This document shows positions 26,314-34,773 of a stretch of DNA of 64,000 nucleotides, one piece after another. This DNA comes from 3-1-20CM-4-69-9 sp963833655 (GTDB lineage Bacteria; Actinomycetota; Thermoleophilia; Gaiellales; Gaiellaceae), in the NCBI GenBank assembly GCA_963833655.1, contig CAWHYL010000007.1, positions 248,001 to 312,000 of the forward strand, written 5' to 3'. The notes beneath the pieces were generated by a model, which had not been told where the DNA came from, did not search any database, and worked only from the letters and a program-made list of their open reading frames with translations. Both the position numbers and the translations under genes were made by a program. Positions within the stretch are counted from its first letter, which is position 1; each line of letters starts with the position of its first letter.

Positions 26314-27072
26314 ATGACTTTCGACCTCGTCGTCGCGACGGTCGACCGGGTCGGGGAGCTCGACCCTTTGCTCAGCTCGCTCGAGGAGCAGACACACCGG
26401 GATTTCCGCGTCCTCCTCGCGGATCAGAACGACGACGACCGCCTGGCCACCGCAATCGAGGCGCACCGCACGCTGCGAGTCGAGCGCATCCGGGCGCCGC
26501 GCGGACTGTCGCGTGCACGCAACGCCGCGCTGCCGATGCTGGAAGCCGACGTCGTTGCGTTCCCGGACGACGATTGCGTCTATCCGCCGGACCTGCTCGA
26601 GCGCGTCGCGCAAAGACTCGCCGGCCTCGACGGCATCACCGGCCGCGAGCCGTGGTGGCCGACGAGCGCCGCTGTGCTCACCCGCGAAAACCTCTGGAAC
26701 CGCGCGATCTCGTTCACGATCTTCCTTCGCCGTGAGGTGGTAACGCGCGTCGGGGAGTTCGACGAAGCGCTCGGCCTTCCATCGGGCTCAGGTGAGGAGA
26801 CGGACTACCTCATCCGCGCGCTCGACGCCGGCGCTCGCATCGAGTACGACCCGACGCTCGTCGTCGAGCACCCGCGCAAGCAGGCTGACCTGTCGGCCGT
26901 CGGTGCACGCGACGGCGCAAGCCTCGGCTACATCCTGCGCAAGCATGGTTACCCCCGGCGCACCGTGACGCGGATGCTCGTTCGACCGGCAGGCGGCGTC
27001 GTGCTCGACCCGCGCCGCGCGGCGTTCCACCTCGCGACGCTGCGGGGCCGCCTGCGCGGCTACTGCTCGTGA
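26314..27072 (+). CDS. Glycosyltransferase family 2
   Basis: A 252-residue GT-A enzyme. FDLVVATVDRVGELDPLLSS begins the fold, LLADQNDDDR and GLSRARNAAL follow, and VVAFPDDDCVYPPDLL carries the metal-binding acidic cluster. SGSGEETDYLIRALDAGARI supplies the late ED motif. Short for GT2 but complete. The stop overlaps the next methyltransferase by 4 nt. It sits between two paralogous methyltransferases. Confidence 0.86.
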   Translation: MTFDLVVATVDRVGELDPLLSSLEEQTHRDFRVLLADQNDDDRLATAIEAHRTLRVERIRAPRGLSRARNAALPMLEADVVAFPDDDCVYPPDLLERVAQRLAGLDGITGREPWWPTSAAVLTRENLWNRAISFTIFLRREVVTRVGEFDEALGLPSGSGEETDYLIRALDAGARIEYDPTLVVEHPRKQADLSAVGARDGASLGYILRKHGYPRRTVTRMLVRPAGGVVLDPRRAAFHLATLRGRLRGYCS

Positions 27073-27707
27073 GACACCTCGTCCGGAACACGATCCGAGC
27101 GCGGCGGCGCGGTGCGCTGATCAAGGCCTATCTCCGGACGCATGTCGCCCCGAAGCTGCAGCTCGGCGCGGGCGAGCATCCGCACGCCGGGTGGCTGAAC
27201 ACCGACCTGCACGACTACAGGCGCGGCGACGAGCTCGTGTACCTCGACGTGCGCAAGCGGTTCCCGCTCCCGGACGCGGCGTTCGACCTCGTCTACTCGG
27301 AGCACATGATCGAGCACCTCACGTACACCGAGGGCCAGCATTGCCTGCGCGAGAGCCTGCGGGTCTTGAAGCCCGGCGGGCGCATCCGAGTCGCGACGCC
27401 GTCGCTCGAGCGGCTCGCGGCGCTGTACGACGGCGGTAGCGCCGCCGAACGATACGTCCGCTGGGCGGTCGCGACGCTCGAGCCCGAGGTGGACACTCCG
27501 CTCCCCGGGATCGTGATCAACAACTTCTTCCGGTCATGGGGCCACCGCTTCGTCTACGACCCGGCGACCTTGCGTCATGCCCTCGGCGAGGCGGGCTTCG
27601 ACGACATCGACGAGGTCGCGCTCGGTGCGCTCGAGCAACACCTCGCCGAAGCGCCGGAGTTCAACGAGCTCGAGACATTCGTGCTCGAAGCCCGACGAGC
27701 TCGCTGA
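27069..27707 (+). CDS. SAM-dependent methyltransferase (class I)
   Basis: A 212-residue class I methyltransferase with LQLGAGEHPHAGWLNTD (SAM loop), FDLVYSEHMIEHLTYTEGQ and VLKPGGRIRVATPSLERL. Close relative of the gene at 25539, probably by local duplication, so the two may methylate different positions of the same sugar. GTG start overlapping the GT2 stop by 4 nt. The last 47 nt overlap the convergent GT4 gene; both C-termini (LEARRAR here) look natural, so the overlap seems real. Confidence 0.86.
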   Translation: MRHLVRNTIRARRRGALIKAYLRTHVAPKLQLGAGEHPHAGWLNTDLHDYRRGDELVYLDVRKRFPLPDAAFDLVYSEHMIEHLTYTEGQHCLRESLRVLKPGGRIRVATPSLERLAALYDGGSAAERYVRWAVATLEPEVDTPLPGIVINNFFRSWGHRFVYDPATLRHALGEAGFDDIDEVALGALEQHLAEAPEFNELETFVLEARRAR

Positions 27708-28725
27708 ACAGCTCCGCGTGCCGGTCGAGCCACGGGCCGAGAGCGAACCGGTTCACTGCCCGCCGGCGCGCTGCCACGGCAAAGCGCTCCCGCTCGGTGA
27801 GAACGGCGCGCACGGCTTCCGCGAGTTCCTCCGGCGCAGGCGGCTCATCGCGCTGCCAACTGACCGGATGTGGGACGCCGATTCCCGCTTCGTCGGCGAC
27901 GAGCTCCACCGTGCCGCCGCTCGCCGCATAGACGACCGGAAGCCCGCAGGCCATCGCCTCAAGAACCGCCGTCGGGCATGGGTCCTGCACCTTCGTGTGC
28001 AACAAAACGTCCGCGCCGCGGTAGAGCTCGGGCGCGTCGCGCTGCGCGTAGCGTCCGACGAGCTCGACCCGGTCGGCGACGCCGAGTTCGTGCAGGAGCG
28101 CCTGCGGGTCGGAGACAACTCGCCCCGTCACGATCAGCCGCGCCTCCGGCAGCAGCGCCAGCGTGCGCAACGCGACGTCGAGGCGATAGGCCTGCGTCTG
28201 ATCCCCCGCGAGCAGCAGCACAGCGGCGTCCGGCGCAGTCCCCGGCGTGAACTGATCCACGTCGACGGCGTTGTGGAGCACCTCCCACGTGCCGCGCGGC
28301 GTGCCGAGAAACTTGTCCGCGGAGCGCTTGCAGAAGTCGCTCTGGTAGAGGACGTGGTCGGCGGCGAGCAGCGCGCGACGGAACGCATCGTTGATGCGCT
28401 CGGTCTCGTGGCCCGCCCAGCCCGGATACGCCACGCCACTCTGGTTTACGACGACCGGGATGTCGCGCCGGGTCGCGAGCGCGAGCAGCGGGCCGATGTC
28501 GCGCGGCAGCCACGTCGAGCCGAGATAAAGCAGCGAGAAGTCGGCGGGACTGTTCGGGAACCGCTGCGCGAGCCGCTGGAACTTTGCCGAGCCACCGGCG
28601 ACGGGTTCGCCGGGTGCGGGCACGCTGTCGTGTCCGTAGAACACGTGGACGCCCTCCCGGTTGCCCCGACGCAGGAACAGTCGCGCCCACCGCCAGGCCG
28701 CGCGGGCGTACCGCTCAGTCCGCAC
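27661..28725 (-). CDS. Glycosyltransferase family 4
   Basis: A 354-residue GT-B enzyme with VHVFYGHDSVPAPGEPVAGG near the start, VLHNAVDVDQFTPG in the linker and the donor-site block DPCPTAVLEAMACGLPVVYA (EX7E-like, with the first Glu position occupied by DP-C instead of E, a known variant). GTG at 28725 overlaps the upstream GT4 stop by 11 nt and is preferred; an upstream in-frame start would add 39 residues lying inside that gene. Third gene of the 30654-27661 operon. The C-terminus overlaps the convergent methyltransferase by 47 nt. Confidence 0.82.
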   Translation of the reverse strand: MRTERYARAAWRWARLFLRRGNREGVHVFYGHDSVPAPGEPVAGGSAKFQRLAQRFPNSPADFSLLYLGSTWLPRDIGPLLALATRRDIPVVVNQSGVAYPGWAGHETERINDAFRRALLAADHVLYQSDFCKRSADKFLGTPRGTWEVLHNAVDVDQFTPGTAPDAAVLLLAGDQTQAYRLDVALRTLALLPEARLIVTGRVVSDPQALLHELGVADRVELVGRYAQRDAPELYRGADVLLHTKVQDPCPTAVLEAMACGLPVVYAASGGTVELVADEAGIGVPHPVSWQRDEPPAPEELAEAVRAVLTERERFAVAARRRAVNRFALGPWLDRHAELFSELVGLRARMSRAR

Positions 28726-29716
28726 GGCTGACGAATCCCTCGAGCAGCTCGGCCCAAAGCGAGTCGAGCCGCTCTTCGGCGTGTGCCTCGGCCGTCGCGC
28801 GGCCTCCCGTGCGCACGCGCACGCGAAGCGCGCTGTCGGCATACAGACGCTCGACTGCGGCGACGAGCGCGTCGGCGTCGTCGACGTCGGCGAGCAAACC
28901 GTTTTTTCCGTCGGCGACGAGCTGGGCAGCCTGCCCGACGCGCGTCGAGACGAGCGGCACGCCGCTGGCCATGGCCTCGAGAACGGCCTTCGGCCCGCCT
29001 TCCTGCCGGGAGGTGACCAGGCAGACGTCGACGTCGCCGTACGCGAGCGCGAGCTCGGCGCGCGAGCCGAGCAGCCGATGCTCGTAGTCGATACCGAGGC
29101 GTTCGAGCTCAGCGCGGACGTAGCCGCGCGCCGGTCCGGTCAACAGCACCGAAAGTTCCGGAATGCGTTCACGCAGCTGCGCGACGACCGCGACGAACGT
29201 ATCAGGCCCCTTCAGAAGCTTCGGCTCCAATCCCTCGCCCATCCCAACGCCGTCCTTGAGGAAGGAGCCGACCACGAACCTCGGCGCCGACCGCGTGGGC
29301 CGCAACGGGAAGTGGTTGAGGTCGATGCCGATCGGAATCTTGAACACGCGCTGGCCCGGCACGCCCGCTCCGAGAACGAGCTCGTGCATCTCATCGTGCG
29401 TGACTTGCACGCGGTCGACTCGCGTCGCACAGCGGCGCAACGTCGCGTACGCGCGGTCGAACTCCGGATACCCGTCGGTCCCCGGCCGGCCGTGGAAATA
29501 GCTCAGCCCAAGCCGGTGCGACGACTCCAGCCACTTCGGCTGCAGCGCGTTGAAGTGGTTGTGCTGGAACACCGACTGGTTGCGGGCTACGCGCAACAGC
29601 CGGTTCGAGCCCACGTTGTAGCCGAGCCGTCGCGCCGTTGCCGTGAGCCGTGTCCCATCGTCGTCGATCGACCAGCCGAGACCGTCGCCGACGACGTACA
29701 GCTTGGAGAACTTCAT
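28715..29716 (-). CDS. Glycosyltransferase family 4
   Basis: A 333-residue GT4: MKFSKLYVVGDGLGWSIDDD at the start, the linker VFKIPIGIDLNHFPLRP, and the donor-site region QEGGPKAVLEAMASGVPLVS with an EX7E pair. The acceptor domain is shorter than usual, with HNHFNALQPKWLESSHRLG. ATG overlaps the upstream GT4 stop by 4 nt. Confidence 0.87.
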   Translation of the reverse strand: MKFSKLYVVGDGLGWSIDDDGTRLTATARRLGYNVGSNRLLRVARNQSVFQHNHFNALQPKWLESSHRLGLSYFHGRPGTDGYPEFDRAYATLRRCATRVDRVQVTHDEMHELVLGAGVPGQRVFKIPIGIDLNHFPLRPTRSAPRFVVGSFLKDGVGMGEGLEPKLLKGPDTFVAVVAQLRERIPELSVLLTGPARGYVRAELERLGIDYEHRLLGSRAELALAYGDVDVCLVTSRQEGGPKAVLEAMASGVPLVSTRVGQAAQLVADGKNGLLADVDDADALVAAVERLYADSALRVRVRTGGRATAEAHAEERLDSLWAELLEGFVSRAD

Positions 29717-30654
29717 CCGGCGAGCGCGGCGAGATAGCGACCGGCGACGTCGGCCAATGCAGGGACGCGAACGCGCGCACGGCGGTCGTCGAGCTCGTCG
29801 CGCAGCTTCCCGAGGACGCCCGGGAGCTCCTCCGCCTCGTCAAAGCCGATGCCTGCGTCCCCGACGAGCTCCGGGTGGCCACCGGATCGTCGGAACGCGG
29901 CGGGCAATCCACACGCGAGCCCCTCGAGCAACGCGTTCGAGCACGGATCGTCCCGGCTCGGCGCGAGGAAGACGTCGTGTGCGCGCAGGAGCTCGGCGAG
30001 CGGCTCGGACGAGAGGGGCGCGACGACGCGAATTCGCTCAAACGCCTGGTCTGTATTGCCGGCGAAGGTGACCTCGTAGGCGTCCAGGTCGAGGTTGCGA
30101 TCGAGCCACTCGAGGACGTCGGCGCCCTTGCGCGGGTTCGCCGACCAGCTCGTCGTGACGAGGCGCAGCCGATCGCTGCTTGACCGCTCCTGCGGAGGAT
30201 AGAAGATTGCGGGATCCACGGCGTTGTGCACGACGATCGGGTTCTTGAGCTCCAGCCCGAGTTCGCGATGCTTCTCGAGGCTGAACTGCGATTGCAGGAT
30301 CGTGACATCGGCGAGCTGGTTGACAGCGGCGATCCGACGGTCCGTTCCGTCGTCGAAGCCGCGGTAGACGCCGATGGGGCCGTCGACACGGTGCACCATG
30401 CGTACCCCGTCGCGTGCGAATCGCCGTAGGCGTGCGAAATCGAAGTTGAACGAGTTGTAGAGACACGCGGGGGTCTCTCCGGAAAGCCGGTTCTCCTCGA
30501 CAGAGAGCCCACGCGCGCGGAGCTGCTTGACGAGCGCGAGCAGGAACTGGTTGCCGCCGCCGTACGGTGGAACGTGGAACTCGTGGAACACCGCGACATC
30601 GGCGTGCGCGCGGCGCGTCCGCAGCCAGTCGACCTCGGTGGCCGCGCGCGCCAC
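29713..30654 (-). CDS. Glycosyltransferase family 4, start uncertain
   Basis: A GT4 of about 313 residues with FHEFHVPPYGGGNQFLLALV (glycine loop), RMVHRVDGPIGVYRG, and VVHNAVDPAIFYPP before the donor domain, which has DPCSNALLEGLACGLPAAF. I chose the GTG at 30654 because the next 90 nt upstream are AT-richer and look non-coding; a GTG at 30744 in the same frame would add 30 residues and leave only 39 nt to the divergent gene. First gene of a three-GT4 minus operon. Confidence 0.8.
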   Translation of the reverse strand: MARAATEVDWLRTRRAHADVAVFHEFHVPPYGGGNQFLLALVKQLRARGLSVEENRLSGETPACLYNSFNFDFARLRRFARDGVRMVHRVDGPIGVYRGFDDGTDRRIAAVNQLADVTILQSQFSLEKHRELGLELKNPIVVHNAVDPAIFYPPQERSSSDRLRLVTTSWSANPRKGADVLEWLDRNLDLDAYEVTFAGNTDQAFERIRVVAPLSSEPLAELLRAHDVFLAPSRDDPCSNALLEGLACGLPAAFRRSGGHPELVGDAGIGFDEAEELPGVLGKLRDELDDRRARVRVPALADVAGRYLAALAG

Positions 30655-30783
30655 TGCAGTTCTTAACAGGACTTTTACGAACCCGGCGGCTGCCAAGATC
30701 GATGATTCTCCCGATTCGCGGCTACCATCCGCCGCTTTAGCCACTCTTCAACAGCCGCCCCTGCAACAAAGAGAAGGAGTCTC

Positions 30784-32025
30784 ATGCGAAGTATCCGTAT
30801 CTTGCTGGTACTCGTCGCCGTGGGCGCGATCGCCGGCATTGCAGTGCCGAAGGCCAAGGCGCTCGGTTACGAGGACGAGCCATGCCCGCCGCAGCCCCAG
30901 TTGAAGGTCTGCCATCCGGACGCAGAGGTGGGGAAGGCATACTCGTTGCAGATCCAGGGCAAGGGCGGCTGCACGCCCGATTCCGTGGTCTACAGCATCG
31001 TCGGCGGCTCGCTGCCGCCGGGCCTGTCCGTCTCGTCGTCCAACGCGCAGGTCTCCGGCACCCCGACGCAGCCCGGCGTCTACCAGTTCTGGCTCCAGAT
31101 CGCGGATATTCCGCAGTGGCAAGGCGGCGCCTTCTGGTGCCAGGACGACAAGCAATCGCAATGGCAGTTCCAGATCACTGTTGTGCAGGGACTCCAGATC
31201 CAGCAGCGCCAGAGCGCGCTCACTGCCGGGCAGTTGAATCAGGCTTACAACCTGCAGTTCACGAGCAACGGCGGCTCGAACCTGACGTGGTCGGTCAGCT
31301 CGGGCACGCTGCCGGCCGGTCTGAGCCTCAATTCGTCGACCGGTCTTCTCTCCGGCACGCCCACTGCCGTGGGTGACTACAACTTCCAGATCAAGGTCAG
31401 CGACGGCTCGCGGAGCGACGTCCAGACGTACGCCCTCAGCGTCGTCGAGCCGCTGCGGGTGGCGAAGGCGACTCCGGTCGCCGAGGTCGGGCAGCCGTTC
31501 AACCTCGCCCTCAGCGCGACGGGCGGCCGGGCGCCGTACACGTGGTCCGCGACGGGCCTCCCAGCCGGCCTGACGCTCGACACGACCACCGGCAAGATCA
31601 CCGGTACGCCGACCGCGGCGACAGCGGGCTCGGTGAGCGTCACCGTCACCGACTCGCTCGGTGCGGCGACGTCGGTCAACGTCTCTCTCGCGGTCGCCGA
31701 CCGGTTGGCGCTGCAGAAGGGCGCTCTACCAGCTGCGAGGACCGGCGCGTTGTACAGCCGCCGGCTCTTCACGATCGGCGGTGCCAAGCCGCTGATGTGG
31801 AGCGTCCTGTCGGGCCTGCCCTCCGGCATCAGGCTCAATGCGAAGACCGGTCGGCTCTACGGCGTCGCGAAGAAGGCGGGCACGTACCGCTTCCGTGTGA
31901 CGGTGAGAGACTCGCTCGGCGTCTCGTCGAGCCAGCGCCTTACGCTCAAGGTCACCGGCAAAAGCGCTCGCAAGGTAACTGCCAAAAGAGCTCACAAGGT
32001 CATCGGCAAGAAGGCTCGCCGCTAG
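30784..32025 (+). CDS. Secreted putative-Ig (He_PIG) repeat protein with basic tail
   Basis: A 413-residue exported protein. Signal peptide: RSIRILLVLVAVGAIAGIAV, cleaved near residue 26. Four cadherin/Ig-like He_PIG repeats follow at about 45-130, 137-224, 228-308 and 310-390, each with the pattern GxxLPaGLsl....G.lsGTPT.aGty.f.v.v.D. The first carries extra Cys residues (PCPPQP, VCHPD, GGCTPD, FWCQ). After the last repeat comes a Lys/Arg/His tail (SARKVTAKRAHKVIGKKARR) instead of LPxTG or a TM helix. It probably binds surface glycan or cell wall; the cationic tail could hold an acidic polysaccharide. A strong ribosome-binding site (AGAAGGAG) precedes the ATG. Monocistronic; overlaps the convergent GT4 by 26 nt. 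Confidence 0.82.
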   Translation: MRSIRILLVLVAVGAIAGIAVPKAKALGYEDEPCPPQPQLKVCHPDAEVGKAYSLQIQGKGGCTPDSVVYSIVGGSLPPGLSVSSSNAQVSGTPTQPGVYQFWLQIADIPQWQGGAFWCQDDKQSQWQFQITVVQGLQIQQRQSALTAGQLNQAYNLQFTSNGGSNLTWSVSSGTLPAGLSLNSSTGLLSGTPTAVGDYNFQIKVSDGSRSDVQTYALSVVEPLRVAKATPVAEVGQPFNLALSATGGRAPYTWSATGLPAGLTLDTTTGKITGTPTAATAGSVSVTVTDSLGAATSVNVSLAVADRLALQKGALPAARTGALYSRRLFTIGGAKPLMWSVLSGLPSGIRLNAKTGRLYGVAKKAGTYRFRVTVRDSLGVSSSQRLTLKVTGKSARKVTAKRAHKVIGKKARR

Positions 32026-33109
32026 CGGCAGCTCTCAAGATCTTCGCGAGCGTGTCCGTGTAGCGCTCCCAGGAGAAACTGCGCTCGACCAGCTCGCGGG
32101 CGCGGACACCAAGGGAAACCGCGGCGTCCGCGCCCGCGATTGTTTCCAGGAGGGCTTGCTCGAACGCCTCGACGTCCTCAGGCTCGACAAGGCGGCAGTT
32201 GACGCCGTCCTCGAGGCCGTAGCCGTCGGCGATCGCGTCGGTGCGCGAGACGACGACGGGCTTCGCCAATGCGAACGCCTGCAGCAGGACGGTCGTCGCA
32301 CCCGAATACGTGTTGCGCTTCACTGGCAGCGCGACGACACGCGCCTCGGCCAGCCGGCCGCGCACCCGCTCGAGCGGGATCTCGGCTTCCAGCGTCACGT
32401 TCGCGGGCGCCGACAACGTCCGCGCCCGGTCGCGCGTCGTCACGATCCGAAACGACAGTGCCGGCTGCCGCGAGGCGACCTCCAGCAGGAGAGCGAGGTC
32501 ACGATGCGGGTCGGCACCCACGCTGATCACGTCGACGGCGGGGTCGCTGTTGCGGTTCGGCGCAAAGGCCTCGACGTCGACGCCGAACGGGACGAAGCGA
32601 ACGAGCGCCTCGTCCCCAAGCCATGTCGTGAGATAACGCGCCTCCGCGAGGCTGTACGCGACGATTGCGTCTGCGTCAGCCAGCGCTCGCGCATACAAGC
32701 GCCGGATGCGACGGCCCCGCAGCTGATCGAACCGCTCCGGCAGCCCGATCGCCGCGTACACGACCGGCGGCCGGAGAAGGCCGAGCCGGCGCAGGAGAAC
32801 GACCGGCAGTCCGACGGTGTCGGATGTCGTGAACACGACGTCAGACGCATTCGCGACTCGGAGCGACGCGAGCACCGTCGCGAAGTCGCCGCCGTAACCG
32901 CCAAACATGCGCACCGCGCGATTCGCGAACGCATCGGCCACGCGCGACCACCACGGCAGGCGGTCGGCTTCGAGATTGTGGCGCACCGCGAATCTGTGTG
33001 CAGCGATCTCGTCCATCCCGAACAGGCGGTAGCGGTCGAGCGAGCCCGGGTTCCGCAGCGCTGCCCGGCGATCCGGTGCGTCCCGGAACGCAAAGAACAC
33101 CGTCGGCAT
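32000..33109 (-). CDS. Glycosyltransferase family 4
   Basis: A 369-residue GT-B enzyme. The N-terminal domain is atypical (MPTVFFAFRDAPDRRAALRN, with GYGGDFATVLASLRVANASD), while the donor domain is standard: VISVGADPHRDLALLLEVAS, then ALPVKRNTYSGATTVLLQAF, where the first EX7E Glu is replaced by Ser/Gly, and KPVVVSRTDAIADGYGLEDG. This resembles GT4s that have lost the first Glu yet are common in capsule loci. ATG start 5 nt after the methyltransferase stop. Confidence 0.8.
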   Translation of the reverse strand: MPTVFFAFRDAPDRRAALRNPGSLDRYRLFGMDEIAAHRFAVRHNLEADRLPWWSRVADAFANRAVRMFGGYGGDFATVLASLRVANASDVVFTTSDTVGLPVVLLRRLGLLRPPVVYAAIGLPERFDQLRGRRIRRLYARALADADAIVAYSLAEARYLTTWLGDEALVRFVPFGVDVEAFAPNRNSDPAVDVISVGADPHRDLALLLEVASRQPALSFRIVTTRDRARTLSAPANVTLEAEIPLERVRGRLAEARVVALPVKRNTYSGATTVLLQAFALAKPVVVSRTDAIADGYGLEDGVNCRLVEPEDVEAFEQALLETIAGADAAVSLGVRARELVERSFSWERYTDTLAKILRAAASGEPSCR

Positions 33110-33114
33110 CCGCG

Positions 33115-33795
33115 CTACTTTCGCAGCCGAAACACGAGCCGCGCGATCTCCGTCCCCTGCTCGTTGACCGGACTGTGCGGCGGCTGCTCTTCTGCGAGCA
33201 ACTCTGAAGCAACGTGCGGCTCGAAGCTCCGCCGCAGCTCGTCGAGCCCGGCGAAGACGATCCTGTCGGCGGTGCTTGCCTGAACTCGGACCGGCACCTC
33301 CACCGCGACGAGCGCTCCGTCGCGCGCAACGCGAACGATCTGGCGAACGACGCGGGCGAGGTCGTATGCGTGTTCCAGCGCATGTGACGCGTAGACGACG
33401 TCGAAGGAGTCGTCCGCAAACGACAGGTCGTGCATGTCCATGACGAGGATGTCCGGCCGCTGGGAGAACAGGTCGATGCCCACGACCTCGTCGAACCCGC
33501 AGTCACGGAAACGGTCGAGCTCCAGCGTGTTGCGGCAGCCCACGCAGAGGACGCTTCCACCTCCCGGTCGCTCCCCGGCAACGCGGTCGATCATCGTCAA
33601 CGCGCCGACACCCGGATCGTTGTCACGCTTCGACAGCGTGCGCTTGAGCTGCACCGAGAGATATTCGCGGTAGTCGTCAGGCCGGCGACGGCCCAGCCGG
33701 AGCAACCCGACCCAGTGCGGCGTCTCCAGCAGGCGGCGCGCCCCGCCGCGAAGGCGTGTCCGCACGCGCAGTCGGCGCAGGTCGGCGTTCGGCAT
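33115..33795 (-). CDS. SAM-dependent methyltransferase (class I)
   Basis: A 226-residue methyltransferase: GSVLCVGCRNTLELDRFRDC is motif I, VVGIDLFSQRPDILVMDMHD holds the SAM-binding acidic residue, and FDVVYASHALEHAYDLARVV is motif II, followed by VARDGALVAVEVPVR. The N-terminus MPNADLRRLRVRTRLRGG is basic. I chose the ATG at 33795, 10 nt after a TAGGCT box; an upstream ATG at 33933 would run through the divergent FkbM gene. Function on a sugar is inferred from context. Confidence 0.8.
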   Translation of the reverse strand: MPNADLRRLRVRTRLRGGARRLLETPHWVGLLRLGRRRPDDYREYLSVQLKRTLSKRDNDPGVGALTMIDRVAGERPGGGSVLCVGCRNTLELDRFRDCGFDEVVGIDLFSQRPDILVMDMHDLSFADDSFDVVYASHALEHAYDLARVVRQIVRVARDGALVAVEVPVRVQASTADRIVFAGLDELRRSFEPHVASELLAEEQPPHSPVNEQGTEIARLVFRLRK

Positions 33796-33804
33796 GCGAG
33801 GCGC

Positions 33805-33811
33805 TAGCCTA
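33805..33811. promoter_or_regulatory. Mirror-image divergent -10 boxes (leaderless)
   Basis: TAGCCTA contains TAGCCT on the plus strand (33805-33810) and TAGGCT on the minus strand (33811-33806). They end 9 nt before the GTG at 33820 (+) and 10 nt before the ATG at 33795 (-). The two boxes overlap by six of seven bases. No clear -35. Confidence 0.45.
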
Positions 33812-33819
33812 GCGGCGCC

Positions 33820-34773
33820 GTGGACGAGGTCCTGGAGCAGGTCGTCGCCGTGAACCGGCGGCTGCGCAAGGAGGTCAAGACGCTCCGCGCCCGCGTGGCC
33901 GCGGTCGAGGCGAGCCGCTGGTGGCGCCTCCACCCGCGTTTTGTCTTCCGCCGTTCGGCGCTGCGGACGCCGGAACAGGCGGAGGACGGCTCACAGCCGA
34001 AAATCGCGAGCGTCACGCGGCAATGGCGCCTGCGTCTCCCGTACGAGCGCTTGAACGAGGGCGCGGCTGCGGACGAGATCGTGCTGCGCGAGGGCATCCG
34101 GCTCAAGGTGCATCCGCTTGCGCGCGGAACGTTCGAAGGCTTCTGTTACTGGTCGCCGGAGATGGTCGACGAGCTCGACGCGTTCCTGGCGAACACGCGA
34201 GATCGGCGAACACTGCTCGACGTCGGCGCGTTGCACGGGATCTTTTCGCTCGTCTTCACGCGCGACCGGGCGAAGAGCGCACTGGCGGTCGACGCATCGC
34301 CCCTCGCGTTCTCCACGCTCCTCTACAACATCGACCGAAATCAAGCGGCCAATGTCACGGCGGTTGAATGCGCGCTCTCGAACGAGGACGCCGACCTCGC
34401 AATGCACTTCGACGGCGACTATGCAGTAGCTGGACATACGGTCCACGGCTTCCCGGTGCGAAGCCGCTCTGGCGACAGCCTGTGCGCGGAGCACGGCTTC
34501 GCGCCGGACACGATCAAGATCGACGTCGAGGGACACGAGCTGCGGGTGGTTCAGGGTCTCCGCCGGACCATAGGCCGCAACCGGCCGCTGCTCTTCCTCG
34601 AAGTCCATCCCGAGCTGATCGCGCGCAACCCGGCAAACGGCTCCGTCTCGGAGCTCGTGAGCGAGCTTCGAGACCTGGGTTACGCGCAGGTTGAGCACGC
34701 CGGGCAAACGCTTCCGGTCGACGCGCTCACGGGATTCGTCCACATCGAGCGCTGCCTCCTTCGCCCGGCATGA
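33820..34773 (+). CDS. FkbM-family methyltransferase with N-terminal coiled coil
   Basis: A 317-residue protein. The first 35 residues (LEQVVAVNRRLRKEVKTLRA) form a coiled coil, which in this family often ties the enzyme to other glycan enzymes. The FkbM domain begins near residue 120: RTLLDVGALHGIFSLVFTRD is motif I, ALAVDASPLAFSTLLYNI binds SAM, and DTIKIDVEGHELRVVQGL (near 228) is the hallmark IDVEGxE catalytic/metal motif. Likely an O-methyltransferase on a sugar. GTG start. Its last 4 nt overlap the decayed GT gene. Confidence 0.86.
   Translation: MDEVLEQVVAVNRRLRKEVKTLRARVAAVEASRWWRLHPRFVFRRSALRTPEQAEDGSQPKIASVTRQWRLRLPYERLNEGAAADEIVLREGIRLKVHPLARGTFEGFCYWSPEMVDELDAFLANTRDRRTLLDVGALHGIFSLVFTRDRAKSALAVDASPLAFSTLLYNIDRNQAANVTAVECALSNEDADLAMHFDGDYAVAGHTVHGFPVRSRSGDSLCAEHGFAPDTIKIDVEGHELRVVQGLRRTIGRNRPLLFLEVHPELIARNPANGSVSELVSELRDLGYAQVEHAGQTLPVDALTGFVHIERCLLRPA

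Noticed and set aside
30655..30783. Divergent promoter between GT4 and the He_PIG gene
   Set aside because: A TACCAT box is present at 30723 but without a supported -35 or a start-proximal position, and the facing box TAAGAA does not match TANNNT, so I did not call it.
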